The translations under genes were made by a program, and so were the position numbers. The notes below the pieces were generated by a model. It made no database searches and was not told the DNA's origin. It saw only the letters and a list, made by a program, of their open reading frames with translations. A stretch of 64,000 nucleotides of DNA, taken from assembly GCF_000731315.1 (NCBI RefSeq), contig NZ_HG938353.1, forward strand, positions 2,356,001-2,420,000, read 5' to 3'. Positions 55,856 through 63,283 of the stretch are shown here, one piece after another. How positions within the stretch are numbered: the first letter of the stretch is position 1; each line of letters begins with the position of its first letter. Source of the stretch: Neorhizobium galegae bv. orientalis str. HAMBI 540 (GTDB taxonomy: Bacteria > Pseudomonadota > Alphaproteobacteria > Rhizobiales > Rhizobiaceae).

Positions 55856-55898
55856 CACGTAACGTGGAAAGCCTGTCTGGCATGAAAATCACGTTACG
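55856..55898. promoter_or_regulatory. Inverted repeat just upstream of nadQ
   Basis: CGTAACGTG (55858-55866) is matched by CACGTTACG (55890-55898) across a 23-base gap. The first arm is itself within the palindrome CACGTAACGTG. It ends about 14 bases from the nadQ start. It may be an operator pair, or a hairpin closing the thiXY transcript, since no T-tract follows on either strand. Confidence 0.45.
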
Positions 55899-55939
55899 CG
55901 AACCCCGGAGCTCAAATCAAACGATATCAGCAACTTGGC

Positions 55940-56884
55940 CTATTTGATTTCGACCGCGACGTCGGAGACCGGAGGCGCTGCCTTGATTAGTCCCGTTTCC
56001 TTCATGAAGGCGGCGAAGCGCTGGTAGCGGCCTTGGTCGAGTGCGGCCGGACGCTTGGCAAAACGCGGCAGCGTGTCGAAGAACGCGGTGCGGTTCAACT
56101 CGTCGTCAAGGCTCGGATAGGCCTTGATGAAAAGCTGCCAGGCCTCCTGCGGATGGTTGGTGATGAAGATCGAGGCCTGTTCGACCGCATGCAGGAAACG
56201 CGTCAGCCGGTTATCGCCAGCAGAATCGCGGCGGGTGACGAAGATCAGCTCGTCATAGGCCGGAACCCCGTGCTCTTCAGGGAAAAACGCCCGCCCCGCA
56301 TGGCCTTCGAGCTTCATCTGGGTCAGCTCGAAATTGCGGAACCCGCCGAGTGTCGCATCCACCTTGCCGCCGATCAGCGACGGTGAGAGAGAAAAATTGA
56401 CGTTGATCAGCTCCACGTCGTCGTTGGAAAGCCCTTCGGAGGCCAGCATGCGCTTCAGCATCGCATCCTCGAAACCCGTGACGGAAAAGCCGACCTTTTT
56501 GCCTTTCAGATCCTTGAGGCTCTTGATCGGACCGTCCGCCAGCACCGTGACGGTGTTCAAGGGCGTCTCGACCAGCGTGCCGAACCGCACGAGCGGCAGG
56601 CCAGCCTCATGATCAAGATAGAGGTTTGGCTGGTAGTGGATACCGATATCCGCCTGGCCGGCCGAAACCAGCCGCGGCACCGCGGAGGCATCGGACGGCG
56701 GAATGAGCTCGACGTCGAGATTGGCATAGGCGAACAGTCCGCGCTGCTGGGCGATCACCATCGGAGCGTGATCCGGATTGACGAACCATTCGAGAAGCAC
56801 GCTGAGCTTGTCGGCCGCCTGCGAGGGAACGGGCGCGGCGAGGCTTGCCAGCGCGATGAGGGACGCGGTGAGGATACGGATCAT
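55940..56884 (-). CDS. thiY: Thiamine-precursor (HMP/FAMP-type) ABC transporter binding protein, ThiY-like
   Basis: This 314-residue periplasmic protein has a Sec signal (ASLIALASLAAPVPSQA). The mature domain begins LSVLLEWFVNPDHAPMVIAQQRG, the NMT1/THI5 fold that binds hydroxymethylpyrimidine-related compounds. The start overlaps the thiX stop by four bases. It lies behind a TPP riboswitch, which strongly supports a thiamine-precursor role. Confidence 0.88.
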   Translation of the reverse strand: MIRILTASLIALASLAAPVPSQAADKLSVLLEWFVNPDHAPMVIAQQRGLFAYANLDVELIPPSDASAVPRLVSAGQADIGIHYQPNLYLDHEAGLPLVRFGTLVETPLNTVTVLADGPIKSLKDLKGKKVGFSVTGFEDAMLKRMLASEGLSNDDVELINVNFSLSPSLIGGKVDATLGGFRNFELTQMKLEGHAGRAFFPEEHGVPAYDELIFVTRRDSAGDNRLTRFLHAVEQASIFITNHPQEAWQLFIKAYPSLDDELNRTAFFDTLPRFAKRPAALDQGRYQRFAAFMKETGLIKAAPPVSDVAVEIK

Positions 56885-57663
56885 GATCGGACGGAACTCC
56901 TTGATGCGGATGAGGATTCAGGGTCGGCTTCGCTGGCCCAGGGGGCGAGACCGGATGTCAGCCAGTCGATGAGAAGCCGCAAAATGAGGGTGAGAATGGC
57001 GAGTATGACCATCGCCGCAAACACCGTGTCGGTCTGCATGCGGGCATTGGCCTGGACCATCACGAAGCCGAGCCCGCCGGACGCGCCCACCCATTCGCCA
57101 ACGACCGCACCGAGCGGCGCTAGCGGTGCGGCGACCCGCAGGCCGGAAACGAGGCTCGGGATCGCCAGCGGCACGCGCATCGACACCAGCGTCTGCCAAT
57201 GGCTGGCGCCCTCCAGCGAAACGGCGTCGAGGATTTCCTGATCGGTGCGGCGAAGGCCGTCGGCAAAGGCGGAGGCGACCGGAAAGAAGATGATGATCGT
57301 CGTCATCGCCACTTTCGAGGCGAGGCCGAAGCCCAGCCAGAGAACCAGGATCGGCGCCAGCACGAAGACGGGAAAGGCCTGCAGGATCAGCACCATCGGC
57401 CAAACGAGACGGCCGAGCCGCGGCAGCGCCGCAACGCCGAAGGCCGTGGCTATGCCAAGGCCAGCCCCGATCGCGAGGCCCAGCGCGATTTCGATCAGCG
57501 TGACGGCGCTGTTCTGCAGCAGGAAACCCGGCTGCCGCAGGAAGGCGGACGCGACGGCTACAGGCGACGGCAGAATATAGTGGGGTGGAGCAAACAGCCA
57601 GACGCCGGCTTGCCAGAGGGCGATGAGCAGGACGAGGCCGATACCCGCATGGAACGCGCGCAT
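56881..57663 (-). CDS. thiX: Thiamine-precursor ABC transporter permease, ThiX-like
   Basis: This 260-residue permease has six helices and the coupling loop DQEILDAVSLEGASHWQTLVSMRVPLA. It is the first full gene after the TPP riboswitch. No ribosome site stands before ATG 57663, but a 21-codon open frame ends four bases upstream, suggesting coupled initiation. No ATPase (thiZ) gene is adjacent. The subunit must be supplied from elsewhere. Confidence 0.85.
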   Translation of the reverse strand: MRAFHAGIGLVLLIALWQAGVWLFAPPHYILPSPVAVASAFLRQPGFLLQNSAVTLIEIALGLAIGAGLGIATAFGVAALPRLGRLVWPMVLILQAFPVFVLAPILVLWLGFGLASKVAMTTIIIFFPVASAFADGLRRTDQEILDAVSLEGASHWQTLVSMRVPLAIPSLVSGLRVAAPLAPLGAVVGEWVGASGGLGFVMVQANARMQTDTVFAAMVILAILTLILRLLIDWLTSGLAPWASEADPESSSASRSSVRS

Positions 57664-57667
57664 GCTG

Positions 57668-57733
57668 CTACGCGTCGAAACTGGAAACGGCGGCCGGATA
57701 CCCTTTTACGGAAATGGCGAAAATGGATGTCAT
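57668..57733 (-). CDS. Possible 21-codon upstream open reading frame of thiX
   Basis: The ATG at 57733 is preceded by CTGGAGATCGACCG, a usable ribosome site, and the frame stops at TAG 57670-57668, four bases before the thiX ATG. The encoded 21-residue peptide has no recognised features. It could couple translation to thiX or be part of the riboswitch output. It is supported only by position and the ribosome site. Confidence 0.3.
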   Translation of the reverse strand: MTSIFAISVKGYPAAVSSFDA

Positions 57734-57810
57734 CGGTCGATCTCCAGATCAGTCAATCACGGAGACCCAGGTGAAGCGGAGAAGAGAAAGTGCCGTCGGT
57801 CGACGCCTAT

Positions 57811-57897
57811 TTCCGTTCCTACGCCGGCATGACCCGGATCAGGTTCAAGGGTCCGGCTCACCGCCATCTCAGCATCGTCAAGATGCCCCCCTCGGAA
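57811..57897 (-). ncRNA. TPP riboswitch (THI element)
   Basis: On the minus strand the conserved blocks read GGGGGGC, then GCTGAGATGG, then ACCCTTGAACCTGATCCGGG followed by TCATGCCGGCG. Closing stem P1 is TTCCG with CGGAA at the two ends. It precedes thiXY by about 150 bases. TPP binding should lower expression of the precursor importer, probably at translation because no clear terminator follows. Confidence 0.92.
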
Positions 57898-58050
57898 TTA
57901 CGACGATAACTGTCGGTTTTCAGCAATCCTGTCAAGCCGGCCGGATTGGCGGCCATTTCCACTCAGCGCGCAGAGACGGTCGAGAGGAGCTGCCGGCCGA
58001 GCGAGATGCCAAGCCGGCCGTCTTCCTTCGCGCAAGAAGGCGAAATACGA

Positions 58051-58078
58051 AACCCGGACAACCAGGTTGTCCGCGTTT
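58051..58078 (-). terminator. Hairpin after minE, probable terminator of minCDE
   Basis: An eight-pair stem CGGACAAC-CAG-GTTGTCCG (58055-58073), extended by AAAC/GTTT at its base, stands 31 bases after the minE stop. The trailing sequence on the minus strand is only T-rich (GTTTCGTATTTCG), so termination may be moderate or aided by Rho. Confidence 0.5.
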
Positions 58079-58108
58079 CAAAATTCGAGTTGGCCGAATG
58101 CTGCCGGC

Positions 58109-58369
58109 TCAGGCAGCCTGGCTGACGGCACCCAATGGGATCTCGACGTCGATCTCGAGGATCGTGACGTTCTCGTCGCGGTCCATCTTGACCTGCACCT
58201 TGTCGCTGTCGACCTGCACGTGCTTGGCGATCACCGCAAGGATTTCCTCGCGAAGCAAGGATACGAGGTCCGAGCCGTTCGACGAGCGTTCGTGGGCGAG
58301 AAGCACCTGCAGGCGTTCACGCGCCGTCGGTGCGGAGCGCTGTTTGCGGAAGAGATTGAATATCGTCAT
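58109..58369 (-). CDS. minE: Cell division topological specificity factor MinE
   Basis: This 86-residue protein has the N-terminal membrane-targeting start [10 protein letters not shown], the MinD-contact helix [15 protein letters not shown], and a dimerisation domain ending [10 protein letters not shown]. It releases MinD from the membrane and sets up pole-to-pole oscillation. Its ATG overlaps the minD stop by four bases. Confidence 0.95.
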   Translation of the reverse strand: MTIFNLFRKQRSAPTARERLQVLLAHERSSNGSDLVSLLREEILAVIAKHVQVDSDKVQVKMDRDENVTILEIDVEIPLGAVSQAA

Positions 58370-59181
58370 GCGGCCCTCCGTGCGAAGATCTTGCCGAATA
58401 TCCCTCGCTTCTCCCCGGGGATCGTGATCGGCAGAACCTCTCCTGCGAGCCGGCGTGCAGCTTCGAAATAGGCCATGGCCGGAGCGCTGCGGGCGTCCGC
58501 CAGGGTGACGGGCGAACCGATATTGGAGGCACGCAGCACGTCCATGCTCTCCGGGATGATGCCGAGCAGCGGGATGGACAGGATTTCCAGCACGTCCTCG
58601 ACCTTGAGCATATCCCCCCGCTCAGCGCGGTTGGAATCGTAGCGCGTCAGAAGCAGGTGCTTTTCCATCCGCTCGCCGCGCTCGGCCTTCATCGTCTTCG
58701 AATCCAGCAGACCGATGATGCGGTCCGAGTCACGGACGGACGAGACTTCCGGATTGGTGACAACCACCGCCATGTCGGCGTGGCGCATGGCGAGCGTGGC
58801 ACCGCTCTCGATCCCGGCGGGGCTATCGCAGATGACCCAGTCGAAGACCCGCTTCAATTCGGTAATGACCCGCTCGACACCCTCGGGCGTCAGGTTATCC
58901 TTGTCGCGCGTCTGCGATGCCGGCAGCAGGAACAGCGTCTCCAGCCGCTTGTCGCGGATCAGCGCCTGCGTGAGCTTGGCTTCGCCCTGGATGACATTGA
59001 TCAGGTCGTAGACGACCCGGCGCTCGGCGCCCATCACCAGGTCGAGATTGCGCAGCCCGACGTCAAAATCGACGACGACAACCCGTTCGTTTCGCTGAGC
59101 CAGAGCCGCTCCAAGTGCGGCAGTCGAAGTCGTCTTGCCAACCCCGCCCTTGCCTGAAGTGACTACGATGACTTTCCCCAT
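58366..59181 (-). CDS. minD: Septum site-determining ATPase MinD
   Basis: This 271-residue ParA/MinD ATPase has the deviant Walker [16 protein letters not shown], switch [15 protein letters not shown] and switch [13 protein letters not shown]. The C-terminal amphipathic membrane-targeting helix [14 protein letters not shown] is also seen. It recruits MinC to the membrane. CAGGAGAG precedes the ATG. Confidence 0.96.
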   Translation of the reverse strand: MGKVIVVTSGKGGVGKTTSTAALGAALAQRNERVVVVDFDVGLRNLDLVMGAERRVVYDLINVIQGEAKLTQALIRDKRLETLFLLPASQTRDKDNLTPEGVERVITELKRVFDWVICDSPAGIESGATLAMRHADMAVVVTNPEVSSVRDSDRIIGLLDSKTMKAERGERMEKHLLLTRYDSNRAERGDMLKVEDVLEILSIPLLGIIPESMDVLRASNIGSPVTLADARSAPAMAYFEAARRLAGEVLPITIPGEKRGIFGKIFARRAA

Positions 59182-59212
59182 CTTGCTCTCCTGTTTGCTG
59201 GCCGGTTACGGC

Positions 59213-59941
59213 TCAAATAAGTTTCTCTGCCATGATCGAATCCCCTTCGAGCCAAAGCTGGACTGAATGTCCGCGAAGGCCTGGGGCCATGTCGTCCGCC
59301 ATCTTGTAGATGCCGTCGATTGCCAAAAGCTCGGCTTCGAGCTTGCGGCAGAAGATGCGCGCGGATGCGTTTCCGAGCGATCCTGCCATGGCCCTGCCAC
59401 GCAGGGTCCCGTAGATATGGATCGATCCGCCAGCGATAATTTCAGCTCCCGAGGCGACCGATCCGATGATCGTCACGTCGCCTTCGGGGAAGATCACCGA
59501 CTGCCCCGACCGCACGGGATCGCGAATGACGATGGACTGCAAGGTCGGACGCACCTCGGGCACTGACGGCTTCTGCTCGCTGTTGTGCAGCTCGATGAGC
59601 GGCTCTTTGGCGACCGCATCGTCGGAGACCGGCCGGCCACCTTTGAGTGCCGGAGGCATGCCAGGCCCCAGGATCGAAGGACGACCACCTTCGATGCCCA
59701 TGATGTTGACGCTGCGCCCGGCAAGCTCGGCGATGAGCTCTTTCAACTGAGCGCGATCGATTGGCAGATCGGTCACATCAAGCACGACCGGTCGGCCAAG
59801 GAAGAACCCGGCGGAACGCGCCGCGAGATCATCCAGCCGGACGAGCCAATCGTCGAAAGGAAGATCGGGAGCAAGCACGACCGCCAGAAAAGAACGGCCC
59901 TTGATACGGATAGCGCGAGCGTCTGTTAGCATTTTGGTCAT
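59213..59941 (-). CDS. minC: Septum site-determining protein MinC
   Basis: This 242-residue FtsZ-assembly inhibitor has an N-terminal FtsZ-binding domain (about 1-105) and a proline-rich linker. The C-terminal beta-helix MinD-binding domain (about 140-242) contains VIFPEGDVTIIGSVASGAEI and IHIYGTLRGRAMAG. ATG 59941 (MTKMLTDARAIRIKGRSF) matches the usual rhizobial start. The frame is open to a TTG at 59989, which is not needed. First gene of minCDE. Confidence 0.94.
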   Translation of the reverse strand: MTKMLTDARAIRIKGRSFLAVVLAPDLPFDDWLVRLDDLAARSAGFFLGRPVVLDVTDLPIDRAQLKELIAELAGRSVNIMGIEGGRPSILGPGMPPALKGGRPVSDDAVAKEPLIELHNSEQKPSVPEVRPTLQSIVIRDPVRSGQSVIFPEGDVTIIGSVASGAEIIAGGSIHIYGTLRGRAMAGSLGNASARIFCRKLEAELLAIDGIYKMADDMAPGLRGHSVQLWLEGDSIMAEKLI

Positions 59942-60384
59942 CTGCGTAAAGAAATCGTGACCGTTTTTTAGCCCCGATATGGTTAACAATTGGTAAACAA
60001 GAAGCTCTTGGAGGGCCTGGTTTTAACCGATCGTTACGATCTTCCCTTGCACCAGGCCCACCTCGCCGACATAGGCTTCGCAATGAAGAGAAGACCGGGC
60101 GCGAGGAAGAAAAGGGGCGGTCGACAAGACGATGCGCCGGGCGCGAATCATCTCTCCCGGCGCTTCGGTGGTGGCTGCGATTCTGGGCTGCCATGGAGAT
60201 TCGGTTGCCGTGAGAATCCGCAGAAGCCCGTTTCCGGCGGGCGGCCCCTTCTCGGCGATGCGGCAACGGATCGCCTCGCCGTGTCTTCGACTTTCAGGCA
60301 CGAATCGATATCGCCGGATGCCGCCTGAGCGACCTCGGTTAAACGCGCGATTTTGAATTCTGGAAAACCCTCAGCCCCAAAACG
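59942..60384. other. Intergenic region between minC and the small RNA array
   Basis: These 443 bases contain the minC promoter region (A/T-rich GGTTAACAATTGG at 59981-59993). Several short frames on both strands show no family resemblance or ribosome site. No strong hairpin or repeat was seen. Confidence 0.35.
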
Positions 60385-60417
60385 AAAAAGCCTGCCGCGG
60401 GAGGAGGTGCGGCAGGC
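60385..60417 (-). terminator. Rho-independent terminator formed by the last CcsR-like hairpin
   Basis: The nine-pair stem GCCTGCCGC/GCGGCAGGC with loop ACCTCCTCCC is followed by TTTTT (60385-60389) on the minus strand. It ends the whole array, so the fourth RNA doubles as terminator. Confidence 0.8.
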
Positions 60418-60540
60418 TTTCCGTAAAGAACCGAACAGCGGCTGGGAGGAGGAGTGCCACCGTTCCTACAGACGTCCCTGGGAGGAGGAATGGGCCGTCT
60501 GATAACACGAAGCTCTGCGGGAGGAGGTGCATTGCTTCGA
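60385..60540 (-). ncRNA. Tandem array of four CcsR-like (cuckoo) small RNA hairpins
   Basis: Read on the minus strand, four stem-loops each carry CCTCCTCCC in the loop: 60508-60539 (stem CGAAGC/GCTTCG), 60470-60500 (AGACG/CGTCT plus inner CCC/GGG), 60433-60465 (ten pairs with two G-U) and 60390-60417 (GCCTGCCGC/GCGGCAGGC). Stem sequences differ while the loop nonamer is invariant, so the stems are conserved by structure, not sequence. The nonamer is complementary to Shine-Dalgarno sequences. Four copies downstream of a DUF1127 gene is the arrangement of CcsR1-4 behind ccaF1 in Rhodobacter sphaeroides. The array should be processed from one transcript and act in stress control of translation. 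Confidence 0.8.
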
Positions 60541-60673
60541 TAAGTATGACTATACACCAATCCTGCACGATTGATAGCCATTATGTTGCAGTGCAGCTAT
60601 TCTGAAAACGCATACCGGAAAACGGGGGAGTGAAAGTCTGAAAGAGGCCGGGTGCGCGGAGCATCTTCTGACG

Positions 60674-60703
60674 CAAAAACGCCCGCGGCAATGGCGGGCG
60701 TCG
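60674..60703 (-). terminator. Terminator between the DUF1127 gene and the small RNA array
   Basis: The minus-strand stem ACGCCCGC/GCGGGCGT (60694-60701 with 60679-60686, seven-base loop) is followed by a short T-tract at 60675-60679. It is 28 bases after the DUF1127 stop. The RNAs downstream would need read-through or a promoter of their own between 60540 and 60674. Confidence 0.75.
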
Positions 60704-60730
60704 TGAATGGTCCAGGCAGCAATATCGCGA

Positions 60731-60877
60731 TTAGCGACCGATGGCTGCGCGGGCGACGCTGCGGATGTCGGAGCGATCAATACCGAGGTCCTGCAGTTCG
60801 CGGCTGGTCATGCGGCCGAGTTCGGTGATGGTCTGACGATACTTGCGCCAGTTGTTGAAAGAGCGTGCTACGTTCAT
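60731..60877 (-). CDS. DUF1127-family arginine-rich microprotein (CcaF1-like)
   Basis: This 48-residue basic protein begins MNVARSFNNWRKYRQT and contains ELGRMTSRELQDLGIDRSDI, the DUF1127 consensus (YjiS type). It ends ARAAIGR. AGGAAAGGG precedes the ATG at 60877. DUF1127 proteins are small RNA-associated or regulatory factors. In Rhodobacter CcaF1 binds RNA and is encoded directly before four CcsR RNAs, exactly the arrangement seen here, and in Agrobacterium such proteins affect phosphate and carbon metabolism. It is cytosolic, with no signal. Confidence 0.85.
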   Translation of the reverse strand: MNVARSFNNWRKYRQTITELGRMTSRELQDLGIDRSDIRSVARAAIGR

Positions 60878-60948
60878 GATCGGGTCCCTTTCCTGAGACT
60901 GTCTGACGTCAGCAACCGTTCTTGGCTCCGGCGTCGTTCGATGACAGG

Positions 60949-60977
60949 GATATAATCCTTCTCACCTGCCTGCAAAA
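60949..60977 (-). promoter_or_regulatory. Candidate promoter of the DUF1127-small RNA unit
   Basis: On the minus strand TTTTGC (60972-60977) and TATATC (60949-60954) are spaced by 17 bases, placing the start about 65 bases before the DUF1127 ATG. The related Rhodobacter locus is driven by RpoH factors, but this sequence is not a clear RpoH consensus. Confidence 0.3.
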
Positions 60978-61034
60978 GCAACAAAGCCTCAGGGCACCCA
61001 TGCAAAACTTGCATTGGTCTCGCAGGAATGCCTG

Positions 61035-61466
61035 CTATTCCGCCTTGGTCGATGCCGCAGCGCACACCATGATCATCTCGACCTTCAGATTAGGATTGGC
61101 AAGCCGCGCCTCGAAACAGGCCCGGGCGGGCGGAGCCATGCCCGAAACCCAGGCATCCCAGACCTCGTTCATTTCGGCATAACCGTCCATGTCGGCCAAT
61201 ATGATCGCGCAGAAGATCAGGCCCTGCTTGGCACTGCCGATCTCGGCAAGCCGCGCTTCGGCTTTGGCGAGCAGTTGCCGGGTCTGTTCGGCGGTGCTCA
61301 AATTACCGTCATAGGGGGCTTGAGGCGTGACGGCGAAATAGCCGGTGCCTTGATGCACGACAGCCGAACTTCCGCGGCTGCCGATACCGAAGCGGTCGAT
61401 GATGGAGGAGAAGTCTTGAATCATGAAATGCCTGTACTGGTTCTGAACGATGGATGAGGTTGTCAT
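61035..61466 (-). CDS. RidA (YjgF/YER057c)-family protein
   Basis: This 143-residue protein has the trimeric chorismate-mutase-like fold. YFAVTPQAPYD, TAEQTRQLLAKAEARLAEIGSAKQGLIFCAIILADMDGYAEMNEVW and PPARACFEARLANPNLKVEMIMVCA follow the RidA order. The Arg of the active site is kept in PPARACFEARLA, so enamine/imine deaminase activity is possible. Many such proteins encoded alone are of unknown role. ATG 61466 is the longest start, and ATG 61424 (MIQDFSSIIDRF) gives 129 residues, closer to the family length. Confidence 0.85.
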   Translation of the reverse strand: MTTSSIVQNQYRHFMIQDFSSIIDRFGIGSRGSSAVVHQGTGYFAVTPQAPYDGNLSTAEQTRQLLAKAEARLAEIGSAKQGLIFCAIILADMDGYAEMNEVWDAWVSGMAPPARACFEARLANPNLKVEMIMVCAAASTKAE

Positions 61467-61534
61467 CGCGACGATCGGCGGCAGCGACGCCGTTGCCGCC
61501 GGGGTTCCTTTATAGATCTCAATTGGCGACCGAC

Positions 61535-62053
61535 TTATTCGGCGCTACGTGTCGTCTCGAATAGGAACCAGGCGCGGCGTTCCGTCTCGTCGATCCAGAC
61601 TTCCAGCAGGCTCGTTGTGGCTACGTCGTTATGTTCGGCGCAGACTTCGTGGGCCTGGCGCAGGAACGAGACGAGCTGCTGGTTGTCGTCCTTCAGTTCT
61701 GCGAGCATATCCCGCGGGGTGACGAAATCGGCGTCGTTGTCGAGAAGGCGCTGCAGCCGGCCGATATGGCCGATCGAGCGGATGGTCGTGCCGCCGATCT
61801 TGCGGGCACGTTCGGCAATCGCGTCGGTCATGGCAAAAATCTGCTCGCCCTGTTCGTCGAGCATCACGTGGTAATCGCGAAAATGCGGGCCGCTCATATG
61901 CCAGTGAAAATTCTTGGTCTTGAGGTAGAGCGCGAACGTGTCCGCAAGCAGCGCCGCAAGCGCACCGGCGATATCGGCGGTGGCATTGGAGGGCAGATCG
62001 GAGGGAGTGTTCAACGATGCCTTGCGGCGGCTTTCAACGGCGGTACGATCCAT
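61535..62053 (-). CDS. dps: Dps-family DNA-binding ferritin-like protein
   Basis: This 172-residue dodecameric mini-ferritin oxidises and stores iron and protects DNA under oxidative stress. The inter-subunit ferroxidase site is visible in NFHWHMSGPHFRDYHVMLDEQGEQIF (His, Asp, Glu ligands). A short Lys/Arg-containing N-terminal tail (TAVESRRKASLN) may bind DNA. CAAGGAGAACGACC precedes ATG 62053. The open frame extending to 62269 has no ribosome site and is rejected. Confidence 0.9.
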   Translation of the reverse strand: MDRTAVESRRKASLNTPSDLPSNATADIAGALAALLADTFALYLKTKNFHWHMSGPHFRDYHVMLDEQGEQIFAMTDAIAERARKIGGTTIRSIGHIGRLQRLLDNDADFVTPRDMLAELKDDNQQLVSFLRQAHEVCAEHNDVATTSLLEVWIDETERRAWFLFETTRSAE

Positions 62054-62417
62054 GGTCGTTCTCCTTGGGTGAGACGGATGGGCTCCGGGACTTCGACAGA
62101 CTGACCGGAGGCCAGTCGAACGGGACTGATCCGAGGACGATCGGCGGAGACAGCGTGCGTCAACAGAAGTGCTCGGGAGAGCGTTCTCGGATCGAGCACG
62201 GTTATACGACCAAGAGCAGAAATCCCATAGTGGGTTTCCGAGGTTCGCGGATGCCAGTGCGGCCCACATGCCCGATTGGTGATGCCCGTTCCCTCTGACC
62301 GCCCTGCTCCGTGATTGCTATTTCGCCAAGCTTGCTGATAGTTCGGGAAAAGAGCCGCGTCTGCAGGCCAGAACTGCGACGGCGAACGCCCTCCCCTTTT
62401 TTGATACGGAGATAATC
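62054..62417. other. Intergenic region between dps and the BrnA-like gene
   Basis: The 364 bases hold the divergent promoters of the two genes. No gene, strong repeat or RNA structure was recognised. In particular there is no BrnT toxin gene upstream of the BrnA-like gene. Open frames here are antisense extensions of dps or lack ribosome sites. Confidence 0.4.
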
Positions 62418-62654
62418 ATGACACGTCCCCCGCGCCGGCCCGTCAATCCACTCGAAGCTGCCGAGGCGCTGTTCTCGCCGGCCAAGAAGGTCGCTCCGGC
62501 TCCCGCCGTCGAGCGGCGGGCGCCACCCAATGTCAAGGAACTCGTGTCGCTGAAGCTCGATAGCGACGTGCTCGCCTATTTTCAGGAAGATGGCCCCGGC
62601 TGGCAGGATCGCATCAACGATACGCTCCGCGCCGCCATGAACGACAAGGACTGA
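62418..62654 (+). CDS. BrnA-like antitoxin-family (ribbon-helix-helix) protein, orphan
   Basis: This 78-residue protein has a Pro/Ala-rich N-terminal half, and its C-terminus LVSLKLDSDVLAYFQEDGPGWQDRINDTLRAAM is the BrnA consensus (V-S-L-R-L-D-x-D-V-L-x-x-F-x-x-x-G-P-G-W-Q-x-R-I-N). BrnA antitoxins neutralise BrnT RNases and repress their operon. No BrnT gene is next to it, so it is an orphan, perhaps a plain regulator. GGAGATAATC precedes the ATG. Confidence 0.8.
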   Translation: MTRPPRRPVNPLEAAEALFSPAKKVAPAPAVERRAPPNVKELVSLKLDSDVLAYFQEDGPGWQDRINDTLRAAMNDKD

Positions 62655-62836
62655 ACGACATCACATGGTCATCGCGCTATGGCAGGTGATCTCCGGCCTC
62701 GCTTCCGGCCGTACAAGCAGCGCGCAACCGACGCTGTTCGACAGCGACGGTTTTGCGGCTCGGGATTTTTCAGCGCTTCGCTATATCTATCCGCGAACAG
62801 GTCCATGAAGATTGGCCGTGTCGCAAAAGATGAGGC

Positions 62837-63091
62837 TTATTGGAGCATTCCCGCTTCGAGTGCGGCGGACAGAAACGTCTCACGTGCAGATGCGGCGTCT
62901 ACCTGTCTGCGTAGCGCAGCCGAGCAGAATTCGGTTGCCGTTCTGTAGCGCTCATTGCGCGCGCCAGGCCATTTGTTGGTAAGGTAGATCAAGGCCTCTG
63001 CGGGAGTTCGAATAATTTCCGGAGACCTTCGCCCGACCGTTATGATCACCGGCTCCGGCCAGTTCGGATCGCTCATCACCCGTTTTTTCAT
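62837..63091 (-). CDS. DUF982-family protein
   Basis: This 84-residue protein contains EPVIITVGRRSPEIIRTPAEALIYLTNKWPGARNERYRTA, then CSAALRRQVDAASARETFLSAALEAG. This is the DUF982 pattern found as many small paralogues in Rhizobiaceae. The function is unknown. GGAGGAAATGC precedes ATG 63091, so the longer reading to 63115 is not used. Confidence 0.82.
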   Translation of the reverse strand: MKKRVMSDPNWPEPVIITVGRRSPEIIRTPAEALIYLTNKWPGARNERYRTATEFCSAALRRQVDAASARETFLSAALEAGMLQ

Positions 63092-63283
63092 GCATTTCCT
63101 CCGCTTGCAGATCAAACTTGCAGATCCGATAGTGACACGGCTTCCGCCGTCTATCTATTTGACCGCGCTTACTTCATTGGGAGTAGAGCATCACGGCTTC
63201 TGATCACCGATAGGCGCGGCAGCACCTTCCTTTTGTACTGTCACGCACTATTTCATTTACGAGACCCAACCGCACCGCAGTGA

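Noticed and set aside
60132..60356. 74-codon plus frame and 92-codon minus frame between minC and the RNA array
   Set aside because: Mutually overlapping, without ribosome sites or recognisable domains.
60390..60539. Four GGGAGGAGG sites as Shine-Dalgarno sequences of small plus-strand genes
   Set aside because: No open frames follow them, while the complementary strand gives four well-paired hairpins with the nonamer in the loop and a T-tract at the end.
60385..60540. Possible CRISPR-like repeat array
   Set aside because: Only the 9-base loop is repeated, the units differ in sequence and spacing, and no cas genes are present.
61470..61501. Hairpin CGGCGGCA/TGCCGCCG between dps and the RidA gene as a terminator
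   Set aside because: The stem is good but no T-tract follows on either strand, and it abuts the RidA start, so its role cannot be supported.
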